From Legionella geestiana (GTDB taxonomy: Bacteria > Pseudomonadota > Gammaproteobacteria > Legionellales > Legionellaceae): a stretch of 64,000 nt of DNA. Of this stretch, positions 1 to 9,334 are shown one piece after another; the stretch's first letter is position 1; each line of letters opens with the position of its first letter. The notes under the pieces are model-generated. The model was not told the DNA's origin, made no database searches, and was given only the letters and a program-made list of their open reading frames with translations. Where the stretch lies: the NCBI RefSeq assembly GCF_004571195.1, contig NZ_CP038271.1, positions 1,478,001-1,542,000 of the forward strand. Direction: 5' to 3'. A program made the translations under genes and the position numbers.

Positions 1-525
1 CACGAAACGGTCGATAAAGGCCTGAAAAAAGGACTTACTGCCGGCTCCCAGCGCGCCTGATGCATCAAAGAGGCCTTCTTTGGCATGAATGAAAGCTTCT
101 GGCTGCCCGAGCAGCGGGACGTCCAGGTAGGCAAGGACGTTGCGCAGATGCTGTTGCGCGAGCGCAGTCCCGATACTGCCTACTGACACGCCGGTGACAG
201 CGGCAGGAATCCCGGCAAACGCGCTTTCGCCATAAGGGCGTGAGGCGTGGTCAATGGCATTTTTGAGCACGCCCGGAATGGAGCGATTGTATTCGGGCGT
301 GATAAAAAGCAGCCCATCGCAGGATTTAATCTCTGCCTTGAAGCGTTTGACGGACTCTGCAGGATGCCCGTCATCGTCCTGGTTATAAAGCGGCAAATCG
401 TCGATGCAAAGCATGGTGGCGTGAACATCTTCCGGCAGCAGGGGCATGAGTGCGTTTGCGAGCTGTCGATTAAGAGACTCTTTACGCAGGCTGCCAACAA
501 TAATTCCAATCCGATAGTTTTTCAT
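1..525 (-). CDS. NADPH-dependent FMN reductase (chromate/quinone reductase type), 3' end outside window
   Basis: The reading frame starts at an ATG at 525 behind a GAGGGAAC ribosome site and stays open to base 1, so the C-terminus is missing. The N-terminus has the flavodoxin-like phosphate-binding loop (IVGSLRKESLNRQLA) and a later TPEYNRSIPGVLKNAIDH segment, both typical of the NADPH-dependent FMN reductase family (ChrR/YieF, azoreductase-like). Such proteins are cytosolic flavoproteins that reduce quinones, chromate or azo compounds with NAD(P)H. The actual substrate cannot be read from the sequence. Neighbour: corA, same strand, 39 bases upstream of this start. Confidence 0.85.
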   Translation of the reverse strand, partial: MKNYRIGIIVGSLRKESLNRQLANALMPLLPEDVHATMLCIDDLPLYNQDDDGHPAESVKRFKAEIKSCDGLLFITPEYNRSIPGVLKNAIDHASRPYGESAFAGIPAAVTGVSVGSIGTALAQQHLRNVLAYLDVPLLGQPEAFIHAKEGLFDASGALGAGSKSFFQAFIDRFV

Positions 526-563
526 GATGTTCCCTCACGAATGATTGATTTTCAGCATAGCAC

Positions 564-1628
564 TTACAACAGTTTTTTGCGCCGGAAATAATACAGCATT
601 AAGACCACAAGAAGCGCCATGAACCCTAAGACCATCGGGTAGCCATAGCGCCAGCCAAGCTCCGGCATGTACTGAAAGTTCATGCCATACACCCCGGCAA
701 CAAAGGTCAGCGGGATAAAGATGCTCGCAAAAAGCGTCAGCACCTTGATGGTTTCGTTCATGCGGTTATTCAGCGTAGAGTGATAGATTTCAAGCATGCT
801 GCCGATTATTTCACGGTGCATGTCAACGGACTCCAGCAGGCGCAGGCAGTGGTCGTGTAAATCCTGGTAGTAAAGGTCAAAGCTGTCGCCGGGCTTTCGT
901 ACGTGTTCTTCGAGCAAGAGGTGCACAATGTCACGCAGGGGGGCTATGGCCTTGCGCAGCACCTGCGTGCGCCGTTTCAGCATGTAAAGCTCATCAATGG
1001 CAAGGGAGTCCGGTTCGCGGGTCAGCAGGTCTTCCATCGCCTCAAGGTCGCTGCCGGTATTTTCCACAAAGTTGAAATATTCGTCCACCATGCTGTCCAG
1101 CAAAAGGTAGGTGAGGTAATCGCTGCCATGGGCGCGCACCAGAGAGTGCTCGGCGCGCAGCCGCTCGGAGAGGAGTGCGAAATCATGCAGGGGAGACTCG
1201 CGAAACGTGAGTACGAGGTTATTTTTGACCACGAGGGAGCACTGTTCGGTGTGATAGGTCAGGCCTTCCGTTTTCATGTCGAGGCGCTTCATGACAATGA
1301 AAAGGTAATCGCCGATGGCATCCAGTTTGGGGCGCTGGCCGGTGTTGAGGATGTCTTCAGTAATCAGCGGATGAATACCAAAGTCGTTGCAAAGACGCGT
1401 AATAAGCGCGGCATCGCCAAGGCCTGCGACATCCACCCAGACATGCTGGCCGGCATCCAGTGCTACAAAAAGCGCGTCCATCGACAGTTTAGTATGGTGC
1501 TCGCAGTGACTGGCATCGTAAATATAGACTTGTATCGTGGTCGGGTTTGGCGGTTTTTCACCAACATAGACCGGTGAGCCCGGCAGCATGCCAAGCTTGG
1601 CGGAAGACTGCTTGCGGTGTTTATGCAC
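564..1628 (-). CDS. corA: Magnesium/cobalt transporter CorA
   Basis: Inner-membrane Mg2+/Co2+ channel of the CorA family. The C-terminus carries two membrane helices joined by the YGMN signature loop (VYGMNFQYMPELGW) and ends in a basic tail (RRKKLL), as expected. The long N-terminal part is the cytosolic metal-sensing domain. I chose the GTG start at 1628, which has an AGGA ribosome site 6-8 bases upstream and gives 354 residues, close to the family norm. The frame stays open upstream to 1724, but the extra 32 residues do not look like a CorA N-terminus. Confidence 0.93.
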   Translation of the reverse strand: MHKHRKQSSAKLGMLPGSPVYVGEKPPNPTTIQVYIYDASHCEHHTKLSMDALFVALDAGQHVWVDVAGLGDAALITRLCNDFGIHPLITEDILNTGQRPKLDAIGDYLFIVMKRLDMKTEGLTYHTEQCSLVVKNNLVLTFRESPLHDFALLSERLRAEHSLVRAHGSDYLTYLLLDSMVDEYFNFVENTGSDLEAMEDLLTREPDSLAIDELYMLKRRTQVLRKAIAPLRDIVHLLLEEHVRKPGDSFDLYYQDLHDHCLRLLESVDMHREIIGSMLEIYHSTLNNRMNETIKVLTLFASIFIPLTFVAGVYGMNFQYMPELGWRYGYPMVLGFMALLVVLMLYYFRRKKLL

Positions 1629-1843
1629 GGTATATCCTGCGGTAAAAAGGGTATTTCTGACAGCATAACGCTGAATTGATTTTAATCGCCATGCTCTGAT
1701 GAAAATATCCGTCACCATAAACATAAAATTCGTTGATGGCTGATAACGGATTTAGAAAGTAAACAGGCAGTATTTTCAGTGTGCCAGGCGGTTGAAGCGG
1801 ATATTTATGATGGCTTTATGTTTTTATTTTGGTTGCATTGATA

Positions 1844-1849
1844 TATAAT
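1844..1849 (+). promoter_or_regulatory. Candidate -10 box for the orphan gene at 1888
   Basis: A perfect TATAAT lies 38 bases before the ATG in an AT-rich stretch that contrasts with the GC-richer coding sequence. The -35 position, about 17 bases upstream, is only T-rich and weak. Confidence 0.5.
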
Positions 1850-1887
1850 CGCCCAATCTTTTATTTTTAAAGGCAATAGGGCTCAAA

Positions 1888-3639
1888 ATGGTTAATCAAT
1901 CGCGTGTTTTTAAAACGGTTTCTGATTTAGAGCGGGCCAGGGACAGCTATCATTTTTACGGAGCTCCTGATGCGCATCCCAGTCGTCATTGTTTTGGACC
2001 GCATTTACAACTTCAGTTTTTTAACCTTGCGGTGGAAAGAAGTCCCGGGAATTTAAGTCTTTTGCAGTCAGCCATTGGGGAAAATCAAGCATTCTTAAGT
2101 ATCCTTGCTCAGGAAGGTATTGGGTTACAGGTATTGCGCGCGGAAAGCAAGAATGCATACTCTGTCGGGCATGGTGAGGAAGTGCAACTGGTATTTCCCT
2201 ACTTTGTACCTAATGGAACATTTGAGGATAAAACAGTCAAGAAGGCGATTCTCACCCTCTTCCAATTGCTGCAAAACAAAGGCGTAGTATTTCGTACACC
2301 TTTTCAGCACCTGACACCGTTTACGCCAGTAAAAGATTTCTACCTTCAAGAGTTGGAATCAGCGCAAGCTGTTGCCAGGAATCAGGGCCGGGGTCATTCA
2401 TCAAGCTCTGCTGCGTCCGTGGTGAATGTTAGCCATAAGTTCGACACACGTTACATTTCAGCAACGTTTCTCCCGGTCGTAGACGAGCCTCTAAACCTGC
2501 CTTTTAGCTACAGCGTGAGATTGCCGCAGTTAACTGCGGATATCGACAAAGAGGAAGGTAAAGAGTATCCCCGCATTCGAATAGAATCCGCGAATTTCTA
2601 TGATGCCGACTTACAAAGCATAAACCCGCCCACCTTTAGTGCCCAGGAATTACGCGATGAGGGAATCGACCTCACTCCCTTTATCAAAACATCAGAAAGT
2701 GCTGCAGCAGAAATTCAGCGGGCTTCAGACGATTTGGTACGTGATATAACGGCAATTTCTCAAGCGATTGAGGGTGCACTACGAAAACATGATGGCGCTT
2801 CATGCTCGACAGATGAACCAGTCAATGGATCAGATGTTCGCGCCTTTACTGACTCGCTTTTCACCATGGAAGTGAGCCTTTATCCACCACGTCTGCCAGA
2901 AAGAGTTACCCCGGAAGATGTAAGGTTCAGAAAAATAACGTATTTTAATGGAGTGGCTCCATCCATTTTTGAGCCTGTGCAGCAGACAGAAATTGGCAGG
3001 CATGCAAATCCTGTTACCTTGGATTCCAGAACATGGCCTCAGACCGTTCAGGGACAATTTCGATGCCTCGTAGATAAATTTGGGAAAGCCGCGACTGTCA
3101 GTCCGCATATATGGCACACATACAAGCCCTGTTTGACCGAGCTTGCCAGTCGGTTACGCAGTTATTACGTTTTATGTCACAAAGCCGCTTCGCGCCCTTC
3201 ATCGGTACACACGACAGCTGCATCTTCGGTCGCCAAAGAGCCGAGTGCGCCTCGAATTGCGGGTACGAATTCCCAAAAGTTTCCGCAGTCTTACGATGCG
3301 TTATGGCATGACAGGGATTGCAGAACTGAACTGGCCCGCATACGTAACCTGCTGCAGGATTATGTGAAGGGAGGATTTTGGGGCCGTTTGCTGCATTTCC
3401 ATCTGGGCAGAAATCATACCTCTGCTGTTGCGATAGTGTTGAACGATAAATCGGTTGTTTCGAGCCAGGGTTTGCTGAATGCGTTAGTTAGGGAGCTTGA
3501 TGGACGCGGTGCCTCTTTAAATCCTACAGGCTCCCTGATGCGGCGACTCGAGTTTATCAAATCAAGGTGTCCTGAACTGAACATTGATGGTATCAAGAGT
3601 TTACAAGAGACGCCTCAACCACGAATGTGCGGTTTCTGA
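1888..3639 (+). CDS. Orphan protein, candidate Dot/Icm effector (583 aa)
   Basis: I do not recognise this protein. It has no signal peptide and no clear membrane span, and looks soluble and mostly alpha-helical, with a Ser-rich insert near residues 170-180. Residues about 482-560 (LARI, then GGFWG at 495-499, then GSLMRRLEF at 548) resemble the C-terminus of the orphan encoded at 15387-16823, which suggests a shared module. It stands alone with its own TATAAT box and is flanked by housekeeping genes, as single effector genes are in Legionella. Secretion is inference from context. The ATG at 1888 follows AATAGGGCTCAAA, a modest ribosome site. Confidence 0.6.
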   Translation: MVNQSRVFKTVSDLERARDSYHFYGAPDAHPSRHCFGPHLQLQFFNLAVERSPGNLSLLQSAIGENQAFLSILAQEGIGLQVLRAESKNAYSVGHGEEVQLVFPYFVPNGTFEDKTVKKAILTLFQLLQNKGVVFRTPFQHLTPFTPVKDFYLQELESAQAVARNQGRGHSSSSAASVVNVSHKFDTRYISATFLPVVDEPLNLPFSYSVRLPQLTADIDKEEGKEYPRIRIESANFYDADLQSINPPTFSAQELRDEGIDLTPFIKTSESAAAEIQRASDDLVRDITAISQAIEGALRKHDGASCSTDEPVNGSDVRAFTDSLFTMEVSLYPPRLPERVTPEDVRFRKITYFNGVAPSIFEPVQQTEIGRHANPVTLDSRTWPQTVQGQFRCLVDKFGKAATVSPHIWHTYKPCLTELASRLRSYYVLCHKAASRPSSVHTTAASSVAKEPSAPRIAGTNSQKFPQSYDALWHDRDCRTELARIRNLLQDYVKGGFWGRLLHFHLGRNHTSAVAIVLNDKSVVSSQGLLNALVRELDGRGASLNPTGSLMRRLEFIKSRCPELNIDGIKSLQETPQPRMCGF

Positions 3640-3741
3640 CCGCATCTTCGCGAGTGGTGTATCCGGCAGCACGGATGCGTTGATTGTGCTTGCGCGCGAA
3701 TTAATGGTAGAATTCTGCGCAATTTATCTGGAATCCCGGTC

Positions 3742-4992
3742 ATGCCTGCACCCTCACGTGTTGCCAGTCGGTTATCGCCGACCGGGGCCTGTCTTGGCCT
3801 CATAACGATTCTGTCGCTGCTGCTCGTAACGTCTTTTAAATGCGTACAGGTGCACGGCGCCATTTTTACGGCGAGCAGCCTGCTGACCCCGGTACTCACA
3901 TGGCTTTACTGGCGGGTGCTTGTGAGCTTTACGCCAGAGACTCAGCGGCATGTGCTTAACGTGTCGCTGATGGGGCTTTATCTCTTCTCCATTGGCCTTT
4001 ATGTGGTGTTGAACCTCCCGGCGGCAGAGGCGCTGCGTGACCCGCTTGCGCATCAGATTGTTTTTGAGGATGTGCCGCGCCAGTTTTTTGCCACCACGGT
4101 GGCCTTTGGACTGGGATGCTATCTGCCGGGGCTGTTTCTCACACGATTGCAAGCGCTTGAGGGGGTTAGACCTGAGGTAAAGCTGCTCTCTGCACTCATC
4201 GGTGGGGCGGCCTTTTTCGCGCTGAATTTTATTTCCCTGTTTTCTGAACTGCATGAGGCGCTTTCTGCGGCACTCTTTCCAATCTCAGCGGCGGTAGTCG
4301 GTGTTTTGCTGCTCGTCGGGGGATTTTGCACCCGCCAGTGTCTGAGGCGCACGCGGTACTCGCCGCGCCGTTTAACGCCCCGCGCCATCCCAAGGCTCTA
4401 TCTCGAAGGATTTGCCGCCTCCCTTCTGCTCGTGTGTTTCATTGGTGAGTACCGTCTGGTGGCGTTTGGTGCCGGTGGCATCATGCCGGCAAGCATAGTG
4501 CTGCTGCCCTTTATTCTTTTCGCGACCAACCTCATCCATGAGCGCTGGGGCGAGAGCGCCAACCGGCATATGGTGTTTTATCTGGTGGCGGTCATTGTGT
4601 GGTTTGGCAGTGCCGTTTTAATGCTCATCGCGATGCCCTCACCCATGCATGATACGGCAGACTCTCTTTACATCACGGTCATGCCGCGGCGCATTCCGGT
4701 ATCGATAGTGGCTTTTGGCATCCTCTTTTACGTCAATGCCCGGCTGCTCGCGGTCCTGCGCCGTCTGCCGCGTTTCGGGCAGCCCTGGAGCCGCATCCTT
4801 CTTGCCAATGCCCTTGCCGCGCTGTTCGCGGGTGTCGTCAATCATTATCTTCTGACGCCCGCCATTTTCAGCGATGCACAGATGCATCAACTGTCACGTG
4901 ATTCACTGACCTACCTGATGCTGATGGGCCTGCCCTGTCTGCTGGTTCTGTGTGCGGTGTTTCACCTGACGCAGCAGAAGTATCGGGGGTGA
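3742..4992 (+). CDS. Multi-pass membrane protein, possibly VUT/YhhQ-like transporter
   Basis: About 416 residues with roughly ten to twelve hydrophobic segments and short charged loops, so an integral inner-membrane protein. The motif LLPFILFATNLIHERWGESANR in the second half resembles the conserved loop of the VUT (YhhQ, DUF165) family, whose characterised members import queuosine precursors. The first half (TSFKCVQVHGAIFTASSLLTP) looks like a diverged version of the same pattern, so this may be a doubled, longer-than-usual relative (single VUT proteins are about 220 aa). The family assignment is tentative and the substrate unknown. The next gene starts 64 bases downstream. Confidence 0.5.
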   Translation: MPAPSRVASRLSPTGACLGLITILSLLLVTSFKCVQVHGAIFTASSLLTPVLTWLYWRVLVSFTPETQRHVLNVSLMGLYLFSIGLYVVLNLPAAEALRDPLAHQIVFEDVPRQFFATTVAFGLGCYLPGLFLTRLQALEGVRPEVKLLSALIGGAAFFALNFISLFSELHEALSAALFPISAAVVGVLLLVGGFCTRQCLRRTRYSPRRLTPRAIPRLYLEGFAASLLLVCFIGEYRLVAFGAGGIMPASIVLLPFILFATNLIHERWGESANRHMVFYLVAVIVWFGSAVLMLIAMPSPMHDTADSLYITVMPRRIPVSIVAFGILFYVNARLLAVLRRLPRFGQPWSRILLANALAALFAGVVNHYLLTPAIFSDAQMHQLSRDSLTYLMLMGLPCLLVLCAVFHLTQQKYRG

Positions 4993-5056
4993 CAGCCTCA
5001 CGATTTCACGTTAGGATGATTACCCGCACATTTGCGCTATTTTGCAGGGGACTCAT

Positions 5057-6055
5057 ATGGAACAGGGCGCTCTTTCCCATGCACATCGGGTGCAACACCA
5101 TCTTCATACACTGCGTGAACACCTTAATCAACGCATTCTTGGCCAGGAGGCGCTGGTCGAGCGTCTGCTGATAGCCCTTCTTGCAGACGGGCATTTACTG
5201 GTCGAAGGTGCGCCAGGGCTTGCCAAAACCCGTGCGGTCAAGGAACTTGCAGCGGGCGTTGAAGGCAGTTTTCACCGCATTCAGTTTACGCCGGACCTCC
5301 TTCCAGGTGACTTGACCGGTACGGATATTTTTCATCCTGAGGATGGTTCGTTTGTCTTTCAGAAAGGCCCCATTTTTCATAATATGGTACTGGCCGATGA
5401 AATCAACCGCGCACCGGCCAAGGTGCAGTCGGCATTGCTCGAAGGCATGGCCGAGCGGCAGGTCACCATTGGCAGCAAAACCTATCCGCTGCCTGAACTG
5501 TTTTTGGTAATGGCTACCCAGAACCCGATTGAGCAGGAAGGCACCTACCCATTACCTGAAGCCCAGCTTGACCGCTTTTTGATGTTTGTCAAAATTGGCT
5601 ACCCGGATGCGATGGTGGAGCATGATATTCTCGCGCTGGCACGCCTTGAAGCGCGCAACGAAACAGCCGATAACCTAAAGCCTGTAATCAGCCCGCTGCC
5701 ACAGCGGGAGCTCCTTGAGGCGCGCCAGCTGGTGCTTGACGTGCATATGAGCGATGTTTTGCAAAATTATCTGGTGAAGCTTGTCATTGCCACTCGAAAC
5801 CCAGGTCCCTGGAACGCGTCACTCGCGCGCTGGCTCCGTTTCGGGGCAAGCCCGAGGGGTACGATTGCGCTTGACCGCTGCGCACGTGCACGCGCCTGGC
5901 TTGCCGGTCGTGAATACGTAACCCCTGAAGACATCCATGCCATTGCGCATGATGTGCTGCGTCATCGCCTGCTGCTTACTTTCGAAGCCGAAGCGGAAGG
6001 GGTAAGTGCCGATGCCTGTATCGATACGCTGCTTGCCTCGGTGGGAGCGCCCTGA
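5057..6055 (+). CDS. MoxR family AAA+ ATPase, first gene of the Bat operon
   Basis: A 332-residue AAA+ ATPase of the MoxR group, with Walker A-like GAPGLAKTR, Walker B LADEINRAPAKVQSALLEG, sensor-1 MATQNPIEQEGTYPLPEAQLDRF and a C-terminal lid domain. MoxR proteins act as chaperones for VWA-domain partners, and here the gene directly precedes DUF58, DUF4381 and two VWA genes. The ATG at 5057 has a GGGGA site; an in-frame ATG at 5042 is less well placed. Only two bases separate its stop from the next ATG, so the genes are co-transcribed. Confidence 0.92.
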   Translation: MEQGALSHAHRVQHHLHTLREHLNQRILGQEALVERLLIALLADGHLLVEGAPGLAKTRAVKELAAGVEGSFHRIQFTPDLLPGDLTGTDIFHPEDGSFVFQKGPIFHNMVLADEINRAPAKVQSALLEGMAERQVTIGSKTYPLPELFLVMATQNPIEQEGTYPLPEAQLDRFLMFVKIGYPDAMVEHDILALARLEARNETADNLKPVISPLPQRELLEARQLVLDVHMSDVLQNYLVKLVIATRNPGPWNASLARWLRFGASPRGTIALDRCARARAWLAGREYVTPEDIHAIAHDVLRHRLLLTFEAEAEGVSADACIDTLLASVGAP

Positions 6056-6057
6056 GC

Positions 6058-6972
6058 ATGCAGGAAGGGGTTGAGATTTCCCTTGAGGCACTGATCGCGC
6101 TGCGCACACTGGCACGCACCTCAGGCGGTCGCTTTCGCGCGGGGGCTGAACGCGCCGGACTGCACGCTTCACGCTTTCGCGGACGCGGCATGGAGTTTGC
6201 CGAAGTGCGTAATTATCAGGCGGGCGATGAAATCCGCCACATGGACTGGCGCGTGACGGCACGCATGGGGCGTCCACACGTCAAGCAGTATGAAGAAGCC
6301 CGTGAACGCCCGGTGATACTCGTGGTCGATTTTAATCCGGGCATGTTTTTCGGCACGCGGGGAGCGTTTAAGTCGGTGGTTGCCGCGCGTCTTGCCGCAG
6401 CCATGGCATGGAGCGCACGTTTTCAGGGGGACCGAATTGGCGCGCTTCTCCTGGCACCTGCAGGCCTTGACAGCTTTCCCCCACGCATGCGGGAAGCCGC
6501 ACTCCTGCCGATGCTTGCCGCACTGAGTCGGCATACCCGCGAACGTCCATCTGGAGCCGAAACCCCGCGTCCGCTTAAAGACGCACTTTCGCGCCTGCTG
6601 CGGGTCATCCGTCCGGGCAGTCTGGTGGTGCTTGTGAGCGATTTTATGACGATGGATGCGGAGTGTGAAAAACTGCTCTATCGCCTGCGCGCGCACAACA
6701 GCCTGATGGCCTGTCATGTGCTGGATGCCATGGAAGTAGCTTTGCCTGTGGCCGGGTGTTATCCGGTCACTGACGGGCAGACAACGCTCAACCTTGATTT
6801 AGCGTCAAAAAGTGGGCGCACGCGCTTTGCAGAGGCGTTGCACGCTCAGCAGGAAAGCCTGCGCTCGCGGTTTTTGGCGCAGGGCATTCCGTATGTTCAA
6901 GTCGATGCTCAAACCTCAATCGCACACTTTTTGCGCACCCATTTTCCAGGGAGGAGTCGTGGCGGCAGCTGA
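6058..6972 (+). CDS. DUF58 domain protein
   Basis: A 304-residue DUF58 protein with the hallmark stretch from FRGRGMEFAEVRNYQAGDE to IRHMDWRVTARMGRP, followed by a VWA-like fold (VILVVDFNPGM, where the metal-binding DxSxS is not conserved). DUF58 proteins are routinely paired with MoxR ATPases and VWA membrane proteins. It starts two bases after moxR and overlaps the start of the DUF4381 gene by 14 bases, so translational coupling is likely. Confidence 0.9.
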   Translation: MQEGVEISLEALIALRTLARTSGGRFRAGAERAGLHASRFRGRGMEFAEVRNYQAGDEIRHMDWRVTARMGRPHVKQYEEARERPVILVVDFNPGMFFGTRGAFKSVVAARLAAAMAWSARFQGDRIGALLLAPAGLDSFPPRMREAALLPMLAALSRHTRERPSGAETPRPLKDALSRLLRVIRPGSLVVLVSDFMTMDAECEKLLYRLRAHNSLMACHVLDAMEVALPVAGCYPVTDGQTTLNLDLASKSGRTRFAEALHAQQESLRSRFLAQGIPYVQVDAQTSIAHFLRTHFPGRSRGGS

Positions 6973-7441
6973 GGCACTTTCACAACTGCGGGATATCCAT
7001 TTGCCTTCCCCCATTGGCTGGTGGCCACCGGCGCCGGGCTGGTGGCTGCTGTTGTGCCTTTTGGTGCTGCTGCCTCTCATGGGTATCGCCCTTTGGATGC
7101 AGTATCGCCGTCGCACCGCAACCAGACGCGCGTGCCTTTCCGCACTTGTGGCATGCGAAGAACAGTTTTTGAGCACCGGGGATGCGGCGATGGCCTGCCG
7201 GGAGCTCTCAGCCATTGTGCGCCGTATGGCTAAAGCACGTTTCCCCGAAGCCACCGTTGATGGCCTTGTGGGGGAGGCGTGGTATGATTTCCTGAAGGAA
7301 AAAGGCTTTGAGAGTGTGCATTCGGATATACGTGCCGCACTGCTTGAGTGGCCATTCATGGCGAGGGCCCCCATGGAGGCCGCACCCCCGTTTGCCGATG
7401 TCCGTGCTTTTATCACTGAACGCCGGAGGACGCATGTTTGA
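6959..7441 (+). CDS. DUF4381 family membrane protein
   Basis: A 160-residue protein with one strong membrane helix (WWLLLCLLVLLPLMGIALWM) after a short periplasmic N-terminus containing LRDIHLPSPIGWWPPAPGWW, the typical DUF4381 opening. The C-terminal part is a cytosolic helical domain. The GTG start at 6959 sits behind GGGAGGA and overlaps the DUF58 gene; longer in-frame starts reach back into that gene and look false. Its 3' end overlaps the next gene start by eight bases. It belongs to the Bat operon, and its own biochemical role is unknown. Confidence 0.85.
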   Translation: MAAAEALSQLRDIHLPSPIGWWPPAPGWWLLLCLLVLLPLMGIALWMQYRRRTATRRACLSALVACEEQFLSTGDAAMACRELSAIVRRMAKARFPEATVDGLVGEAWYDFLKEKGFESVHSDIRAALLEWPFMARAPMEAAPPFADVRAFITERRRTHV

Positions 7442-8426
7442 ACTGGCAACCCCTTCGGCGCTTTGGCTACTGACTTTGCCGCCCCTTCTTATCCTTTTGT
7501 TACCGGCATATGCGCCGAGACTCGAACAAGCCGTGCGTGTGCCGTTTTATTCGATTGTGGCTGCTCAGGCTTTAGCGCCGGTCGCCGCCAAACGCGTTGC
7601 CTCGCTGATGCTGCTGTCGCTGGTCTGGGTGCTTTTGGTGTTTGCGCTGGCAGGTCCGCGCTGGGTTGGGGAGCCGCTGCCGCTTAAGCGGCAGGGCTAT
7701 AACATCATGCTGGTGCTCGATATTTCGGGCAGCATGGAGCAGGATGATTTTTCTTACAACGGTGCTCCCGCAACGCGCCTTGCAACAGTGGTGCGCGCTG
7801 CCAGTGCGTTTGTGAATGAACGGGTGGGCGACCGGCTTGGATTGATAGTATTCGGTACACGCGCCTATCTGCAGACGCCGCTGACGTTTGACCGAAAAAA
7901 CGTTCTCGAGCGCCTTAAAGATGCGAGTGTGGGCCTTGCGGGCAATACCACCTCCATTGGAGACGCGCTCGGGCTTGCCGTCAAGCGCATGCAGAACACG
8001 CCCCAAAAGGGACGTGTTGCCATTCTTCTGACAGATGGGGTCAGCAATACGGGCATGTTGACGCCCCTGCGTGCCGCAGCCCTTGCCAAAGACGCCGGTA
8101 TTCGCGTGTACACCATTGGCCTTGGGGCAGATGAGCCGATGCAGAATTTTCCCGATTTTTTTGCAGGTACGGCCAACCCGGAACTCGATGAGGCAACCCT
8201 TCAGGAAATTGCGCGCATCACTGATGGGCGGTATTTCCGCGCGACCGATACGCAGTCGCTTGCCAATATCTACGACACCATCAACCGCCTTGAGCCGGTC
8301 GAGCAGGAGCAATCCTCTCTGCGCCCGCAGATTGAGTACTACCCGTGGCCCTTGACAGGCGCGCTGTTACTTGGCTTTCTTGAAGCCCTGCGCGGGCGCA
8401 GGCTTCGTTTGCGAGGTGCGGCATGA
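7434..8426 (+). CDS. batA: VWA-domain membrane protein BatA
   Basis: 330 residues: two N-terminal hydrophobic helices (residues about 10-26 and 58-75), a von Willebrand A domain with an intact MIDAS motif DISGS (D96, S98, S100), and a C-terminal helix. This is the BatA architecture, named from the Bacteroides aerotolerance operon. The MIDAS residues predict divalent metal and a protein partner. The ATG at 7434 has GGAGGA at ideal spacing. It overlaps both neighbours by a few bases. Confidence 0.9.
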   Translation: MFELATPSALWLLTLPPLLILLLPAYAPRLEQAVRVPFYSIVAAQALAPVAAKRVASLMLLSLVWVLLVFALAGPRWVGEPLPLKRQGYNIMLVLDISGSMEQDDFSYNGAPATRLATVVRAASAFVNERVGDRLGLIVFGTRAYLQTPLTFDRKNVLERLKDASVGLAGNTTSIGDALGLAVKRMQNTPQKGRVAILLTDGVSNTGMLTPLRAAALAKDAGIRVYTIGLGADEPMQNFPDFFAGTANPELDEATLQEIARITDGRYFRATDTQSLANIYDTINRLEPVEQEQSSLRPQIEYYPWPLTGALLLGFLEALRGRRLRLRGAA

Positions 8427-9334
8427 GCGACTTTCATTTCCTGCGCCCCGAAGCTCTACTGGCGTTAATTCCTTTGGGACTGATGCTGCTGTTCACGCGA
8501 AAACGGTTGCATGGAGGCGCCTGGACGCAGGCGGCGGATGCGCACCTGTTGCCATTTCTTCTGCACAATACGGCCGGCGTACGCACCATGGGTCTGGGTG
8601 GCTGGCTGATGGCCGCCCTTGTCTGCATGGTGCTGGCTCTTGCCGGACCTGCCTGGAAGAAACTGCCGATGCCATCTTTTGAATCCGTGGAACCCCGGGT
8701 GCTCGTACTCGACATGTCCGAGCAAATGGCGCAGAAAGACCTGGCCCCTGACCGACTCATGCGCGCCCGCTTTAAACTCTACGACATATTCAATCAAACG
8801 GATGCCGGTCCCTTTGGACTCATTGCCTATACCAGCGAGCCGTTTCTCGTTTCGCCGCTGACGAATGACGGGAAGACGATTTCAGAGCTGCTCCCTTCAC
8901 TGACGCTGGATGTCATGCCGGTGGCCGGCTCCCGCCTTGATGCAGCACTCGATGAAGCAGAGAAGCTCTTAAAACAGGCAGGTTTTAACGGTGGCCAGAT
9001 TCTTGTTCTCGCCGCGACCCCTCCTGATTCAAACGCTTTTGACACGGCGGCAAGGCTTAAACGAGAAGGAATACTTACCTCTATGCTGGCGGTGCGGGCT
9101 GACGGCGGTAAGTCTGTGGCGTTTGCCGAACTGGCGCGCACGGGTGGCGGAAAGCTTTTGAAATTTACCGATGACAAGGCCGATATTACTTCCTGGCTTG
9201 CGCTGAAAGGCATGCGTGTTGAACGTGCACGTGATGAGGCATTTTCACGCTGGCGGGATGAGGGACGCTGGCTCATTATTCCAGCACTGTTTTTCCTGCT
9301 GCCGCTCTGGCGGCGAGGCCGGGAGGCATCATGA
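8423..9334 (+). CDS. batB: VWA-domain membrane protein BatB, degenerate MIDAS
   Basis: A 303-residue partner of BatA with the same layout of N-terminal helices, VWA domain and C-terminal helix (WLIIPALFFLLPLWRRGREAS). The MIDAS sequence reads DMSEQ (D97, S99, Q101) in place of DxSxS, so one metal ligand is replaced. That suggests a structural or regulatory role, or a different metal geometry. It overlaps batA by ATGA and the TPR gene by ATGA, so expression is tightly coupled. Confidence 0.88.
   Translation: MSDFHFLRPEALLALIPLGLMLLFTRKRLHGGAWTQAADAHLLPFLLHNTAGVRTMGLGGWLMAALVCMVLALAGPAWKKLPMPSFESVEPRVLVLDMSEQMAQKDLAPDRLMRARFKLYDIFNQTDAGPFGLIAYTSEPFLVSPLTNDGKTISELLPSLTLDVMPVAGSRLDAALDEAEKLLKQAGFNGGQILVLAATPPDSNAFDTAARLKREGILTSMLAVRADGGKSVAFAELARTGGGKLLKFTDDKADITSWLALKGMRVERARDEAFSRWRDEGRWLIIPALFFLLPLWRRGREAS

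Noticed and set aside
903-1577. 224-residue frame opposite corA
   Set aside because: Antisense to a clear CorA gene; no family features.
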